Below, piece after piece: positions 35,204 to 44,591 of a DNA stretch of 64,000 nt. Under the pieces are notes generated by a model that worked only from the letters and a program-made list of their open reading frames with translations, did no database searches and had not been told where the DNA came from. The position numbers were made by a program, and so were the translations under genes. The DNA lies in contig NZ_DEXW01000080.1 in NCBI RefSeq assembly GCF_002364335.1, positions 1 to 64,000 of the forward strand, given 5' to 3'. Position 1 is the stretch's first letter, and each line of letters starts with the position of its first letter. This DNA comes from Winogradskyella sp. UBA3174. GTDB lineage: Bacteria > Bacteroidota > Bacteroidia > Flavobacteriales > Flavobacteriaceae.

Positions 35204-35748
35204 CTAGGATTCTCTGGTGCATTAGACCAAATGCAATAGTCACCACCAAGCTCTATCATCTTTTCGCGCCAAAACGAATTACAAGGTTTCGCTATAATCT
35301 CGTTATCATATATGTTTTCGGATACTAACCAAGCATTCGATTTTAATTCGTTGTCTAATTGTTGCTCATCCCAACCAGAATAGCCTAAAAAGAAGCGAAT
35401 GTCAGTTTGAGCTATTTTATAATCATTTATTAAATTTAGTACGACGTTAAAATCACCTCCCCAAAAAATACCATTAGATATTTCTACACTATTTGGTATT
35501 AAGTCCGGTGACTTATGTATAAAGTAAAGATTGTCTTGATCTACTGGTCCACCATTGTATACAGTGAAATCCGACTCAGTACCTTCAACAAGGTCTTTAA
35601 GATTATATTCAAGAGGTTTGTTTAAAATAAAACCAACAGATCCTAAAGCATTATGATCGGCTAATAGTATCACAGCACGGTTGAATGATAAATCACCAAT
35701 AATGGATGGTTCGGCAATTAATAAATTACCTTTTTCGGGTTTGGTCAT
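35194..35748 (-). CDS. YqgE/AlgH family protein (UPF0301)
   Basis: A 184-residue protein with the family's start KGNLLIAEPSIIGDLSFNRA followed by VILLADH and GSVGFILNKPL, and FLGYSGWDEQQLDNEL in the C-terminal half. It is widespread in Gram-negative bacteria; the function is not firmly known. It is transcribed convergently with the aminotransferase gene. Confidence 0.88.
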   Translation of the reverse strand: MTKPEKGNLLIAEPSIIGDLSFNRAVILLADHNALGSVGFILNKPLEYNLKDLVEGTESDFTVYNGGPVDQDNLYFIHKSPDLIPNSVEISNGIFWGGDFNVVLNLINDYKIAQTDIRFFLGYSGWDEQQLDNELKSNAWLVSENIYDNEIIAKPCNSFWREKMIELGGDYCIWSNAPENPSYN

Positions 35749-35833
35749 TTTTTTATTAAGCTTTAAGTACTCTTAAATCTAGAGTATTTTTAGCAATTAA
35801 GCAACAAAAGCCTTTGAAATTAGAACAAAAAAA

Positions 35834-35854
35834 AGCCTACTCAATGAGCAGGCT
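35834..35854 (-). terminator. Terminator of the HU gene
   Basis: On the minus strand AGCCTGCTCA pairs with TGAGTAGGCT (one G-U pair) and is followed by a run of T. It lies 24 bases after the HU stop codon. Confidence 0.75.
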
Positions 35855-35877
35855 CTGTATTTTAAACAAAAAATGTT

Positions 35878-36150
35878 TTAGTTTACTGCACCACTTAAGT
35901 CAGAACCTGCCTTAAATTTTACTACATTTTTAGCTTTAATTTTGATAGTTTTTCCAGTTTGTGGGTTTCTTCCATCTCTTGCAGCTCTTCTAGAAACTGA
36001 CCAAGAACCAAATCCTACTAGAGATACTCTGTTTCCTTTTTGTAAAGATCCTTCGATATCAACTAATAAAGAGTCTAATGCTTTCTTAGCAGCTGCTTTT
36101 GTAATTCCAGCATTTTCTGCCATACCGTTGATCAAATCTGTTTTGTTCAT
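35878..36150 (-). CDS. HU-family DNA-binding protein
   Basis: A 90-residue histone-like protein. It starts MNKTDLINGMAENAGITKAA, with the beta-arm signature GFGSWSVSRRAARDGRNPQT, then GKTIKIKAKNVVKFKAG. It binds and bends DNA as a dimer in the nucleoid. Its own terminator follows. The ~200 bases upstream (36151-36347) contain its promoter region and no other gene. Confidence 0.93.
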   Translation of the reverse strand: MNKTDLINGMAENAGITKAAAKKALDSLLVDIEGSLQKGNRVSLVGFGSWSVSRRAARDGRNPQTGKTIKIKAKNVVKFKAGSDLSGAVN

Positions 36151-36347
36151 AAATATTAATTTTAAATTGTTAAAAATATAGACTTTTAAATAGTGTTAAT
36201 TAAAAATCCTTACACAAAATTATTAGGAATATTCATCTACGCAAGTAATAGCAAGGGAAATAGGCGATTTTGTTGATAAGTCATTGCATTTGTTAATAAA
36301 GAGATGCATTTTATCGGATTTTTTGCTAAACCAATGGTATCAAGGGT

Positions 36348-37307
36348 TTAGAGAAGTTTTGCAGTTTTAGAAAATTGGAACCCATTTAAAAGTGATTTTA
36401 CTTCCATTTTACGCTTTCCTGGAAGTTGAATTTCTTTAATATCAATATACCCTCCATCACAGGCTACAAGCAACTGATTTTTCGTTGCAGAAATGTGTCC
36501 AAAGTCATAATTGTGTTTCTCATTTATTTTCTCTACAGCATATAACTTTACAGAAAGAAGCTCTTCTTCATTATTATCTAAATAACACCAAGCGGCAGGA
36601 AATGGATTTAAGCCACGGATTTTATTATAGATAACCTCTAGAGAAGCAGACCACTCTATTTTGCAATTATCCCTGTTGAGTTTATAAGCCGTTTTTAAAT
36701 CTTCGGCCGTAGATTGTATCTCTGTAGTAGCTGTATTAGTCTCTATTAATTTTACCGTACTTATTACGAGTTTACTTCCTAGATGCATTAAATCGTCATG
36801 CAGTTCGCCTACAGTGGTTGTATTACCTATATTAACAGTATCACTTAGTAATATTGCACCAGTATCTATTTTTTCATCAATAAAAAAGGTTGTTGCACCT
36901 GTCTTTGTCTCACCATTAATTATTGCCCAATGAATCGGTGCAGCTCCTCTGTATTGAGGTAATAAAGAAGCGTGTAGATTAAATGTGCCATAGTCTGGCA
37001 TTTGCCAAATAACCTTAGGTAACATTCTAAAGGCTACCACAATTTGAAGATTGGCATTTAAAGCTTCAAGTTCTTCAATAAAAGTATCAGCTTTTAAATT
37101 CTTAGGTTGTAAAACGCTTAAATTATGTTCTAAAGCAAATTGTTTTACAGCAGAAGCTCTTAACTTTTGACCACGACCAGCAGGACGATCTGGGGCAGTA
37201 ATAACGCCAACAACATTATAATCATTGTCAATAAGTGCTTTTAATGTGCCTACAGCAAAGTCTGGTGTGCCCATAAACACAATTCTTATGTTACGTTTTG
37301 TTGTCAT
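36348..37307 (-). CDS. fmt: Methionyl-tRNA formyltransferase
   Basis: A 319-residue enzyme that formylates initiator Met-tRNA with 10-formyl-tetrahydrofolate. Visible motifs are RIVFMGTPDFAVGTLKAL at the start, TAPDRPAGRGQKL, the catalytic NLHASLLPQYRGAAPIHWAI (Asn-His) and DTGAILL. The C-terminal OB-like domain contains GLNPFPAAW. It overlaps the recQ stop... region by 4 bases (the recQ gene ends inside the fmt start), indicating coupling. Confidence 0.93.
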   Translation of the reverse strand: MTTKRNIRIVFMGTPDFAVGTLKALIDNDYNVVGVITAPDRPAGRGQKLRASAVKQFALEHNLSVLQPKNLKADTFIEELEALNANLQIVVAFRMLPKVIWQMPDYGTFNLHASLLPQYRGAAPIHWAIINGETKTGATTFFIDEKIDTGAILLSDTVNIGNTTTVGELHDDLMHLGSKLVISTVKLIETNTATTEIQSTAEDLKTAYKLNRDNCKIEWSASLEVIYNKIRGLNPFPAAWCYLDNNEEELLSVKLYAVEKINEKHNYDFGHISATKNQLLVACDGGYIDIKEIQLPGKRKMEVKSLLNGFQFSKTAKLL

Positions 37308-39199
37308 AAAAGTTTGTAAGTATTTGCTAGTGTTATTTTAATTTTTTTAGTTTCCATGAGTTCAGATAAACTTTTTAGAAGCTGTTGCTCAGAACACAAA
37401 ATAGTTTGTATTAACTGTCGCGAAGATAAATCTTCATTCTGTAATGCACTTAGTATTTTACTTGAAATACTTAAATTTAAAGTATCATTTTTAATAAATT
37501 TTCCTTTTTCACAAACCGAACAGATTCCACATTTAGCTTTGGTTCGCTCACCAAAATACTTGAGTAATTGTTGACTTCTGCATTCGGTGTCGTTTTTGGT
37601 ATAACTTAAAACAGCTTCAATCTGGTCGTGTTTTAATTGGTGTTGTTGTTCTATTATTTTTGCAATAGGATTTATAGTAATATCATCTTCTCGTGGTTTC
37701 AAAAAAGTAATTTCAGAATCCGTATTCGCCATCTGAAGGCTAATAATGCCATCCTTCTCTAAATATTGTAATTTTTCTATAACTTGTTTTTCTGAAAAAT
37801 TCGATTTCTGAATCACCAAACTTAAATTTACTTTGGTTTCGTAGTCAAAAATCCCACCATAAGTACGTAGTAAAACTTTAACAAGCACATTGAGGTCTAT
37901 ATGCGTTTCTAAATATTGAAACAATGCGGCATTAGAAATTACAAACTGAACCTTAGTTCTAAAATTAAAGTGTTGTGTTAGGGTTATTATAGCATTTCTA
38001 TCTAGTAACAGTAATGCATTATACGTCATACTTGCACTTAGATTATAATTACTGCAAAATGATTTAAAATCGAATTGATGTGTACTGTTTTCGCCTTCAC
38101 CATAAGAGATTTGAAAATAATTACAGAGCTTATTATATACCACCTTCAAAAAATCGATTGACGGAAGTGTTGCTAAAAATTGGTTTCGAAGATGATCCTC
38201 ATCAATACGCTGTTTTAAAACAATAGCATGTGCAAGTTCACCATTTCTGCCAGCTCTGCCTGCTTCCTGATAATAACTTTCTAAACTTTCTGGTAAATTA
38301 TAATGAATTACTGTTTTTACATTAGCCTTATCAATTCCCATCCCAAAAGCAGTAGTAGCAATCATTATGGGCTTTTGGTCATTAGTCCATTGTTGTAAAC
38401 GTTCTTGCTTTTCTTTGTTAGTAATACCACCATGGTAGTAGGTAGAGGCAAAACCTTTAGATTCTAAATAATTATGAATATTGGTTGTAGCTCTTCTATT
38501 TCTCACATAAATTATTGAAGATCCTTTGTACCTGTTTAAAATATATTCTAGTTGAAATAACTTATCGTCGGTATGTAAAACACCGTAAGCAATATTGGGT
38601 CTTCCAAATGATGCTTTATAAATTTTTGGATTTATAAAATCGAGATTAGTTATGATATCAGCAACCACATTGTGCTTAGCCGTAGCAGTTAGAGCAATGC
38701 AATTGGTATGAGGATGCAGTTCTCTTAACGTATTTATATTTTTATAAGCAGGTCTAAAATCATTTCCCCATTGGCTAATACAATGTGCTTCATCAATAGC
38801 AATTAAATTTACTTTCATTTGCTGAATGCGCTCTTGCACTAAAGGTTGCTGTAAGCGTTCGGGTGATAAGTATAGAAACTTATAATTTCCATAAATACAA
38901 TTATCTAATTGCGTATCTAAATCTTTATAAGATAAACCAGAGGTTAAGGCTATAGCTTTTATACCTTTTTGTTTTAAGGTATTTACTTGGTCTTTCATTA
39001 AAGCAATTAATGGAGAAACAACGATACATATTCCGTCTTTAATTAATGCAGGAATTTGAAAACAAACAGATTTACCTCCTCCAGTAGGTAATAAAGCAAA
39101 TGTGTCCTCATTTTCTAAAACAGAAGTAATGATTTCTTCTTGTAATGGTCTAAATGACGTGTGATTCCAGTATCGCTCTAAAATTTCTATCGGATGCAT
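37304..39199 (-). CDS. recQ: ATP-dependent DNA helicase RecQ
   Basis: A 631-residue RecQ helicase. Walker A is LLPTGGGKSVCFQIPAL (about 35-51), then DEAHCISQWGNDFRPAY, motif IV SIIYVRNRR, and motifs V/VI AFGMGIDKANV and QEAGRAGRNG. The RQC zinc-binding cysteines appear in RSQQLLKYFGER ... CGICSVCEKG (about 535-560). There is no clear HRDC domain. It acts in recombination and repair. It lies between the ATPase gene and fmt in a tight minus-strand operon. Confidence 0.93.
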   Translation of the reverse strand: MHPIEILERYWNHTSFRPLQEEIITSVLENEDTFALLPTGGGKSVCFQIPALIKDGICIVVSPLIALMKDQVNTLKQKGIKAIALTSGLSYKDLDTQLDNCIYGNYKFLYLSPERLQQPLVQERIQQMKVNLIAIDEAHCISQWGNDFRPAYKNINTLRELHPHTNCIALTATAKHNVVADIITNLDFINPKIYKASFGRPNIAYGVLHTDDKLFQLEYILNRYKGSSIIYVRNRRATTNIHNYLESKGFASTYYHGGITNKEKQERLQQWTNDQKPIMIATTAFGMGIDKANVKTVIHYNLPESLESYYQEAGRAGRNGELAHAIVLKQRIDEDHLRNQFLATLPSIDFLKVVYNKLCNYFQISYGEGENSTHQFDFKSFCSNYNLSASMTYNALLLLDRNAIITLTQHFNFRTKVQFVISNAALFQYLETHIDLNVLVKVLLRTYGGIFDYETKVNLSLVIQKSNFSEKQVIEKLQYLEKDGIISLQMANTDSEITFLKPREDDITINPIAKIIEQQHQLKHDQIEAVLSYTKNDTECRSQQLLKYFGERTKAKCGICSVCEKGKFIKNDTLNLSISSKILSALQNEDLSSRQLIQTILCSEQQLLKSLSELMETKKIKITLANTYKLL

Positions 39200-39741
39200 T
39201 ACTGTAAATTTAAGAGGTCTAGAATAAAATCCGTCCTATTTTCGATACTTCCGAAGGGTACATCTATAAGTTTATAACCAAAACGTTTGTAGGTATTAAG
39301 TAAATGATGATGTATCTTAATAGCTTCTTCAAAACTTTCATAGCGCTCACTATCGCTAGTAAAAATCTCTTGCCAAGGTTCTAATATAAAAATATAATCG
39401 TATTGATGTGTATCGCAAGTCGTTATAAAATGTTTGGGATAGGTGTCACCAATATAATCCATATACGCCAATACATCAGGCAAACCTCTGTCTAAAAAAA
39501 CAACGTTTTTGGTTTCTTTTTCTGCATCCAAGAATTGTTGTTTTCTACCTTCCAATAATTTCTCGCTAAATAATAGAGGTTCAGTTAAAAACAACTGTTC
39601 AATACCATCTTTTCTTGCTTGGAGGGTAACTTGCCTAGAAATTTCATCATAGCATGTATACTCAAGTGATTTCAAATGAGCAATAATGGATGTTTTTCCG
39701 GTACCTGGGCCACCAGCTATAACGACTTTTTTTGTATTCAA
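39199..39741 (-). CDS. AAA_28-type P-loop ATPase/kinase-like protein
   Basis: A 180-residue P-loop protein with Walker A IAGGPGTGKTSII (residues 8-20), ISRQVT after the first helix, and VVFLDRGLPDVLAYMDYIG as a Walker B/kinase-like region. It resembles NadR-type nucleoside-kinase folds. The substrate is unknown. It shares one base with the recQ start and is the first gene of that operon. Confidence 0.75.
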   Translation of the reverse strand: MNTKKVVIAGGPGTGKTSIIAHLKSLEYTCYDEISRQVTLQARKDGIEQLFLTEPLLFSEKLLEGRKQQFLDAEKETKNVVFLDRGLPDVLAYMDYIGDTYPKHFITTCDTHQYDYIFILEPWQEIFTSDSERYESFEEAIKIHHHLLNTYKRFGYKLIDVPFGSIENRTDFILDLLNLQ

Positions 39742-39806
39742 ATTGGCAATATTTTTGCGGTAAAATTCGTGATAAAAAATTAGACAGAAAAATGTAAAGT
39801 TAAATG

Positions 39807-39814
39807 TATCTTTA
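39807..39814 (+). promoter_or_regulatory. Promoter element of the DUF493 gene
   Basis: TATCTTTA matches TAnnTTTG in seven of eight positions and lies 18 bases before the DUF493 start, in the gap between two divergent operons. Confidence 0.45.
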
Positions 39815-39832
39815 CAATCGAAAAATTTTACA

Positions 39833-40126
39833 ATGAATAATTCAGAAAAAACAGAAGAATTTTACGAAAAACTAAAATCACAATTATACGATACAACCCT
39901 TTGGCCTGCTGAATATTTGTACAAGTTTATTGTTCTTACAGAAGGAGAAGGAGTAAAAGCTATTAAAGGTTTGTTTAATGATTTAGGTGCTGTTATAAAG
40001 ACTAACGAATCTAAGAAAGGAAAATATACAAGTGTTTCCATAAATGTGAGGCTTAAAAACCCAGAAGCAGTAATTGCAAAATATAAGGAAGTAGCTAAAA
40101 ATATAGAAGGTGTAATTTCCCTGTAA
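39833..40126 (+). CDS. DUF493 family protein
   Basis: A 97-residue protein with the YbeD-like ferredoxin fold: WPAEYLYKFIV, then VKAIKGLFNDLG and KGKYTSVSINVRLKNPEAVI. It is a small conserved bacterial protein; an allosteric or regulatory role is likely but not proven. Confidence 0.82.
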   Translation: MNNSEKTEEFYEKLKSQLYDTTLWPAEYLYKFIVLTEGEGVKAIKGLFNDLGAVIKTNESKKGKYTSVSINVRLKNPEAVIAKYKEVAKNIEGVISL

Positions 40127-40155
40127 AAAATAGGTTTGTGCTTGGTAATTTTTTG

Positions 40156-40163
40156 TACTTTGC
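40156..40163 (+). promoter_or_regulatory. Probable promoter element of the DUF4290-murA operon
   Basis: TACTTTGC resembles the Bacteroidetes -7 box. It lies inside the longest frame of the next gene, which argues that translation starts later, at a TTG near 40211-40220. Confidence 0.4.
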
Positions 40164-40219
40164 AGCAAAACCTATATATACTACGGGTTAAAAATTATTT
40201 ACTACACATTTTGACGATT

Positions 40220-40888
40220 TTGATTGACGATTTAGAATACAACACAGAACGCGAACATTTAATTATACCAGAGTACGGACGTCATCTGCAAAAGATGATT
40301 AACCATGCTAAGACCCGCGAAACGAAAGAAGAACGAAATAAAGTTTCAAAAGCTATAATTTCCGTAATGGGAAATCTACAACCACATCTAAGAGATGTAC
40401 CAGATTTTCAGCATAAGTTATGGGATCAGTTCTTTATTATGGCAGATTTTGACATAGATGCAGATTCTCCATACGGTATGCCTTCAAAAGAAGAAATACA
40501 AGCAAGACCTGAGACTTTAGAATATCCGCAAAACCATCCTAAATATCGCTTTTATGGTAATAACATAAAGACAATGATAGACGTAGCTGTTAGCTGGGAA
40601 GAAGGAGACTTGAAAGAAGCTTTAAAATTTACAATTGCGAACCATATGAAAAAGTGTTTCCTTAATTGGAATAAGGACACTGTAGAAGATGATGTGATTT
40701 TTAATCACTTATTTGAACTTTCAAGTGGTAAACTAGACCTTAAAAGCAGTGATGAAAAATTAAGTGATTCTACAAGTTTGATGCGAACTAAAACTAAGTA
40801 TGGCAATACTAATAGTAAAAGCAATTCAAATAAAAAGAATAATAATTTGAATAAGAAAAAATATTCCAATAATAGAAAACGTTACTAG
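40220..40888 (+). CDS. DUF4290 family protein
   Basis: Recognised from DDLEYNTEREHLIIPEYGRH and HPKYRFYGNNIKTMIDVA, a family conserved in Bacteroidetes and usually next to murA, as here. I place the start at TTG 40220 (or TTG 40211), because the homologous region begins there and a promoter-like box precedes it. The longer frame from ATG 40136 would add a non-conserved hydrophobic lead. The C-terminus is a disordered Lys/Asn tail. The function is unknown. It is 6 bases before murA. Confidence 0.8.
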   Translation: MIDDLEYNTEREHLIIPEYGRHLQKMINHAKTRETKEERNKVSKAIISVMGNLQPHLRDVPDFQHKLWDQFFIMADFDIDADSPYGMPSKEEIQARPETLEYPQNHPKYRFYGNNIKTMIDVAVSWEEGDLKEALKFTIANHMKKCFLNWNKDTVEDDVIFNHLFELSSGKLDLKSSDEKLSDSTSLMRTKTKYGNTNSKSNSNKKNNNLNKKKYSNNRKRY

Positions 40889-40894
40889 AAACGT

Positions 40895-42211
40895 ATGGGA
40901 ACATTTAAAATAGAAGGCGGCCACCAATTAAAAGGTAAAATTCAGCCTCAAGGAGCAAAAAACGAAGCTTTACAAATTTTGTGTGCAGTGCTCTTAACTG
41001 CAGAAGAAATTAAAATAGATAACATTCCAGATATTATTGATGTTAATAAACTCATTGCTTTACTAAAAAAGCTAGGAGTAAAAATCAATAAAGTAGGTAA
41101 GGGGTCTTACACATTTAAAGCAGATGAAGTAAATTTAGACTATTTAGAGTCTGAAGAATTTAAACAAGATGGAAAAGGCTTAAGAGGTTCTATTATGATT
41201 GTAGGTCCTTTATTAGCACGTTTCGGTAGAGGTTATATTCCTAAGCCAGGTGGTGATAAAATAGGCCGTCGTCGTTTAGATACTCACTTTGAAGGATTTA
41301 TTAATCTTGGTGCAAAATTTCGCTACAACAAAGAAGATTTATTTTACGGAGTAGAGGCTGATAGATTAAAAGGTACTTACATGCTCTTAGATGAAGCTTC
41401 TGTAACTGGTACTGCCAATATCGTAATGGCAGCTGTTTTAGCAGAAGGCACTACTACAATTTATAATGCTGCTTGTGAGCCTTATTTACAACAACTCTGT
41501 AAAATGTTAAATCGAATGGGAGCTAAAATCTCTGGTGTTGGTTCTAACATGTTAACTATAGAAGGTGTAGATGTTCTTGGCGGCACTGATCATAGAATGT
41601 TACCAGATATGATTGAAATTGGTAGTTGGATTGGTTTGGCAGCAATGACTAAAAGTGAACTCACAATTACTAATGTAAGTTGGGATGATTTAGGTCAAAT
41701 TCCTAATGTGTTTAGAAAAATTGGAATTACCGTAGAGCGTCAAGGTGATGATATACATATACCAGCACATAAAGATGGTTACGAAGTTCAGAATTATATT
41801 GATGGCTCTATATTAACTATATCAGATGCTCCTTGGCCTGGGTTTACTCCAGATTTATTGAGTATTATTCTAACGGTACTAACCCAAGCAAGAGGTAGTG
41901 CGGTTGTTCACCAAAAAATGTTTGAAAGCCGTTTATTCTTTGTTGATAAATTGATAGATATGGGAGCAAAGATTATTCTTTGTGATCCGCATAGAGCGAC
42001 CATTATAGGTCATGATTTTAAATCAACTTTAAAAGCTACAACAATGACATCGCCAGATATTAGAGCTGGTGTATCGTTACTTATTGCTGCATTATCTGCG
42101 AAAGGAACATCTATAATTCATAATATTGAACAAATAGATCGTGGCTACGAAAATATAGATGAACGTTTAAGGGCTATTGGAGCTAAAATTGAGCGTACCG
42201 AAGGCAACTAG
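40895..42211 (+). CDS. murA: UDP-N-acetylglucosamine 1-carboxyvinyltransferase MurA
   Basis: A 438-residue enzyme for the first committed step of peptidoglycan synthesis, transferring enolpyruvate from PEP to UDP-GlcNAc. Motifs: GGHQLKGKIQPQGAKNEAL (Lys22-Asn23), the active-site loop KPGGDKIGRRRLDTHFEG and LPDMIEIGSWIGLA. The loop residue that is Cys115 in E. coli MurA, the target of fosfomycin, is Asp121 here. Asp at this position gives an active, fosfomycin-insensitive enzyme in other bacteria. Length is normal. Confidence 0.95.
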   Translation: MGTFKIEGGHQLKGKIQPQGAKNEALQILCAVLLTAEEIKIDNIPDIIDVNKLIALLKKLGVKINKVGKGSYTFKADEVNLDYLESEEFKQDGKGLRGSIMIVGPLLARFGRGYIPKPGGDKIGRRRLDTHFEGFINLGAKFRYNKEDLFYGVEADRLKGTYMLLDEASVTGTANIVMAAVLAEGTTTIYNAACEPYLQQLCKMLNRMGAKISGVGSNMLTIEGVDVLGGTDHRMLPDMIEIGSWIGLAAMTKSELTITNVSWDDLGQIPNVFRKIGITVERQGDDIHIPAHKDGYEVQNYIDGSILTISDAPWPGFTPDLLSIILTVLTQARGSAVVHQKMFESRLFFVDKLIDMGAKIILCDPHRATIIGHDFKSTLKATTMTSPDIRAGVSLLIAALSAKGTSIIHNIEQIDRGYENIDERLRAIGAKIERTEGN

Positions 42212-42236
42212 ATATCTAAAATAATAGATAAAAAAA

Positions 42237-42265
42237 AAGCTTCAAGTTTAATCTTGAAGCTTTTT
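42237..42265 (+). terminator. Intrinsic terminator after murA
   Basis: Ten-base perfect stem AAGCTTCAAG/CTTGAAGCTT with a six-base loop and flanking A and T runs, 25 bases after the murA stop codon. Confidence 0.85.
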
Positions 42266-42384
42266 AGTTATTAACGGACTGAAATTTTATTTTATTGAAT
42301 AAAAATAGTGCTCACTTGCAATTTTTAAGTCTTTTACTTCATAGACACAAACTTCTTCCATTTTGGCAGTAAAGAAGTCTACAG

Positions 42385-42574
42385 TGACTATATTAATGCT
42401 AACTCTTTATCTATAGACGTTTCAGGTTTTGGAGACTATGAGTACCCTTTAGTTAGTATTCTCCAAAATCTGAGAATGGGTTTACGAATTTGCAAACTGA
42501 CGATTATATAATTTTGTTAGAGATATAAATGGCTTTGGAATAATTACAGAAGAGATATATCTTTTAAATTATAG
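42385..42574 (+). pseudogene. Relic of a T9SS type-B sorted surface protein
   Basis: Fragments in different frames read INANSLSIDVSGFGDYEYPL and VRDINGFGIITEEIYLLNY. These match the repeat that precedes the C-terminal gliding-type sorting domain in large flavobacterial surface proteins (typically FGDYEYSLDG ... VRDxNGCG...EEI). Frameshifts and missing ends show it is dead. The remaining ~200 bases of the gap up to 42780 contain a terminator and no other gene. Confidence 0.6.
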
Positions 42575-42631
42575 TAAAATCTTTCTCGCGCTGTTTTTAG
42601 CTAATATAAGCTTATTGTTTTTTTATAAAAA

Positions 42632-42660
42632 AAAAGCCCTGAAGACTAGTCAGAGCTTTT
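42632..42660. terminator. Bidirectional terminator-like hairpin
   Basis: AAAAGC-CTGA pairs with TCAG-GCTTTT around small bulges, with A and T runs on both sides. It could end transcription from either direction, including the photolyase operon arriving on the minus strand. Confidence 0.6.
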
Positions 42661-42780
42661 AAAAATTGTTTATCGAAATAGTTATTCTGTTCAGACGTTA
42701 CACGTCTTAGTATAGGTAACGTACTTAATATTAATTTATTGTGTAAATATTCAATAAAAGCATAAAAAGCTACTTAAGTT

Positions 42781-44085
42781 TTAATTTAGCGCAGACTTGT
42801 AAGTTGCCAAACAGCGTTCTCGTGCCATTTTATGATCTACCATTGGCTGTGGATACGTAAGTTCTTGAAAATCTGGAGCCCATTTTTTTATATAGTCTAA
42901 GTTTTTATCAAACTTTAAAATTTGTGAGGTGGGATTAAAAATCCTGAAATAAGGAGCGGCATCTACACCTGTTCCTGCAACCCATTGCCAATTACCAATA
43001 TTACTAGACATATCGTAATCGTGTAACTTCTCAGCGAAGTAAGCCTCTCCCCATCGCCAATCAATTAGTAAATGTTTACAAAGAAAACTACCAACTAACA
43101 TGCGTATGCGATTATGCATAAAACCAGTTTCATTTAATTGACGCATGCCAGCATCTACTAAAGGATAACCTGTTTGACCTTCACACCATTGTTTAAATTC
43201 ATTTTCATTATTTCTCCATTCAATTCTATCATATTTTGGTTTGAAAGCTGCTTTTGCTGTATGTGGAAAATGCCATAAGATTTGCATAAAAAATTCCCGC
43301 CAAATGAGTTCTTGCCAAAAAATCTCATTGGTTTCTGCTATAGCTTTTTCAACCATTTTACGCACACTTACAGTACCAAAACGCAAGTGAGGCCCTAATC
43401 TAGATGTAGAGTCTTTAGCTGGGTAATTCCGAGTCTCTTCGTAGCGTTGAATTAAATCTGGTGTGACTTCATAAGGAGCAATGGGTTGATTGGATTTTTC
43501 GAACCCTATGTCTGCTAAACTCAAATTGGGTAAATCGATATCTTGAATAAGGTTTTTGAAATAAACGTCTGTCTGGTAGCTTTTGAAATCAATAGTTTTA
43601 AACTTTTCTTTCCAAGTACGCATATAAGGTGTATAAACCTTATAGGGATCACCATCTTTTTTTACGACCTCACTTTTTTCAAAAATAACTTGATCTTTAT
43701 AGGTCTTGAATTCGATGTTATGTGCTGTTAAAAAAGATTTTATTTCAGTATCGCGTTCTGTTGCATATGGCTCATAATCATGATTAGTGTATACAGTATC
43801 AATATTGTAATTTTCAATCAACTTTTTGTAAATGTCTTTTGGCTTTCCATGAAATAAGGCAATACTACTATTGTAACCCTCGCGAAGAGTTTTGCTTATA
43901 TACTGAAGTGTCTCATGAATAAAAGTGACACGCGAATCGTTTTTTGGAAGTTCGTCCAGGATTTCTGAATCGAAAATAAAAACTGGTAAGACTGAAGAAT
44001 CTGATTTGAGAGCTTCATAAAATCCTCTATTGTCGTCTAATCTAAGATCTCTTCTGAACCAAAAGATGTTTATTTTTTTCTTCAT
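42781..44085 (-). CDS. Class I CPD photolyase
   Basis: A 434-residue deoxyribodipyrimidine photolyase that repairs UV dimers using FAD and blue light. The N-terminal antenna domain begins NIFWFRRDLRLDDNRGFYEA. The FAD domain shows WREFFMQILWHFP, WCEGQTGYPLVDAGMRQL, MHNRIRMLVGSFL and WQWVAGTGVDAAPYFRIFNP, the last typical of class I CPD enzymes. It is the last gene of the minus-strand light-stress cluster. Confidence 0.92.
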   Translation of the reverse strand: MKKKINIFWFRRDLRLDDNRGFYEALKSDSSVLPVFIFDSEILDELPKNDSRVTFIHETLQYISKTLREGYNSSIALFHGKPKDIYKKLIENYNIDTVYTNHDYEPYATERDTEIKSFLTAHNIEFKTYKDQVIFEKSEVVKKDGDPYKVYTPYMRTWKEKFKTIDFKSYQTDVYFKNLIQDIDLPNLSLADIGFEKSNQPIAPYEVTPDLIQRYEETRNYPAKDSTSRLGPHLRFGTVSVRKMVEKAIAETNEIFWQELIWREFFMQILWHFPHTAKAAFKPKYDRIEWRNNENEFKQWCEGQTGYPLVDAGMRQLNETGFMHNRIRMLVGSFLCKHLLIDWRWGEAYFAEKLHDYDMSSNIGNWQWVAGTGVDAAPYFRIFNPTSQILKFDKNLDYIKKWAPDFQELTYPQPMVDHKMARERCLATYKSALN

Positions 44086-44129
44086 TATAAAATTTTAGAT
44101 CTAAGAAAGTACTGTATTAAGGTTATAAA

Positions 44130-44591
44130 TTAATACTTACCAAAAATCGCTTCTAATTGTTGAGTTCTGTAATTAAAGACTTGTTCAAGTTTAGGTTTCA
44201 CTAAAACAGGATGCATTAATTGTCCAAAAATTCCCAAAGGGACTTTATAGTCGATGATATCTTCCATTTCCACACCACCATCAATTACATGAACAAAATG
44301 TTTATGATGCCATAATGCGTATGGCCCATAAAGCTGAATGTCTACGAAATATTTTTTATCTTCATATTGAGTTATTTCACTCACCCATTTTGTTTTTATA
44401 CCAGCTAAAGGAGTGACGCTATATTGTAAGATTTGACCAGCATACATAGGTCTATCTGCACCAGATATGATATTCATGTTCATGGCAGAAGGAGTTAGTT
44501 TTGATAAGTTGGCAGGATTACAAAGAAACTCCCAAGCAGTATCTAAATTAATAGGTAATTTTTGCTTTTGGTGCAACGTATAAATCTTCAT
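44130..44591 (-). CDS. SRPBCC-family ligand-binding protein
   Basis: A 153-residue protein with the SRPBCC start YTLHQKQKLPINLDTAWEFL and helix GIFGQLMHPVLVKPKLEQVF at the end. It overlaps the TspO gene by 4 bases. Related proteins are often encoded beside photolyases. The ligand is unknown. Confidence 0.8.
   Translation of the reverse strand: MKIYTLHQKQKLPINLDTAWEFLCNPANLSKLTPSAMNMNIISGADRPMYAGQILQYSVTPLAGIKTKWVSEITQYEDKKYFVDIQLYGPYALWHHKHFVHVIDGGVEMEDIIDYKVPLGIFGQLMHPVLVKPKLEQVFNYRTQQLEAIFGKY

Noticed and set aside
40136..40219. ATG start of the DUF4290 gene at 40136
   Set aside because: The extension is hydrophobic and not family-like, and it contains a promoter-like TACTTTGC.
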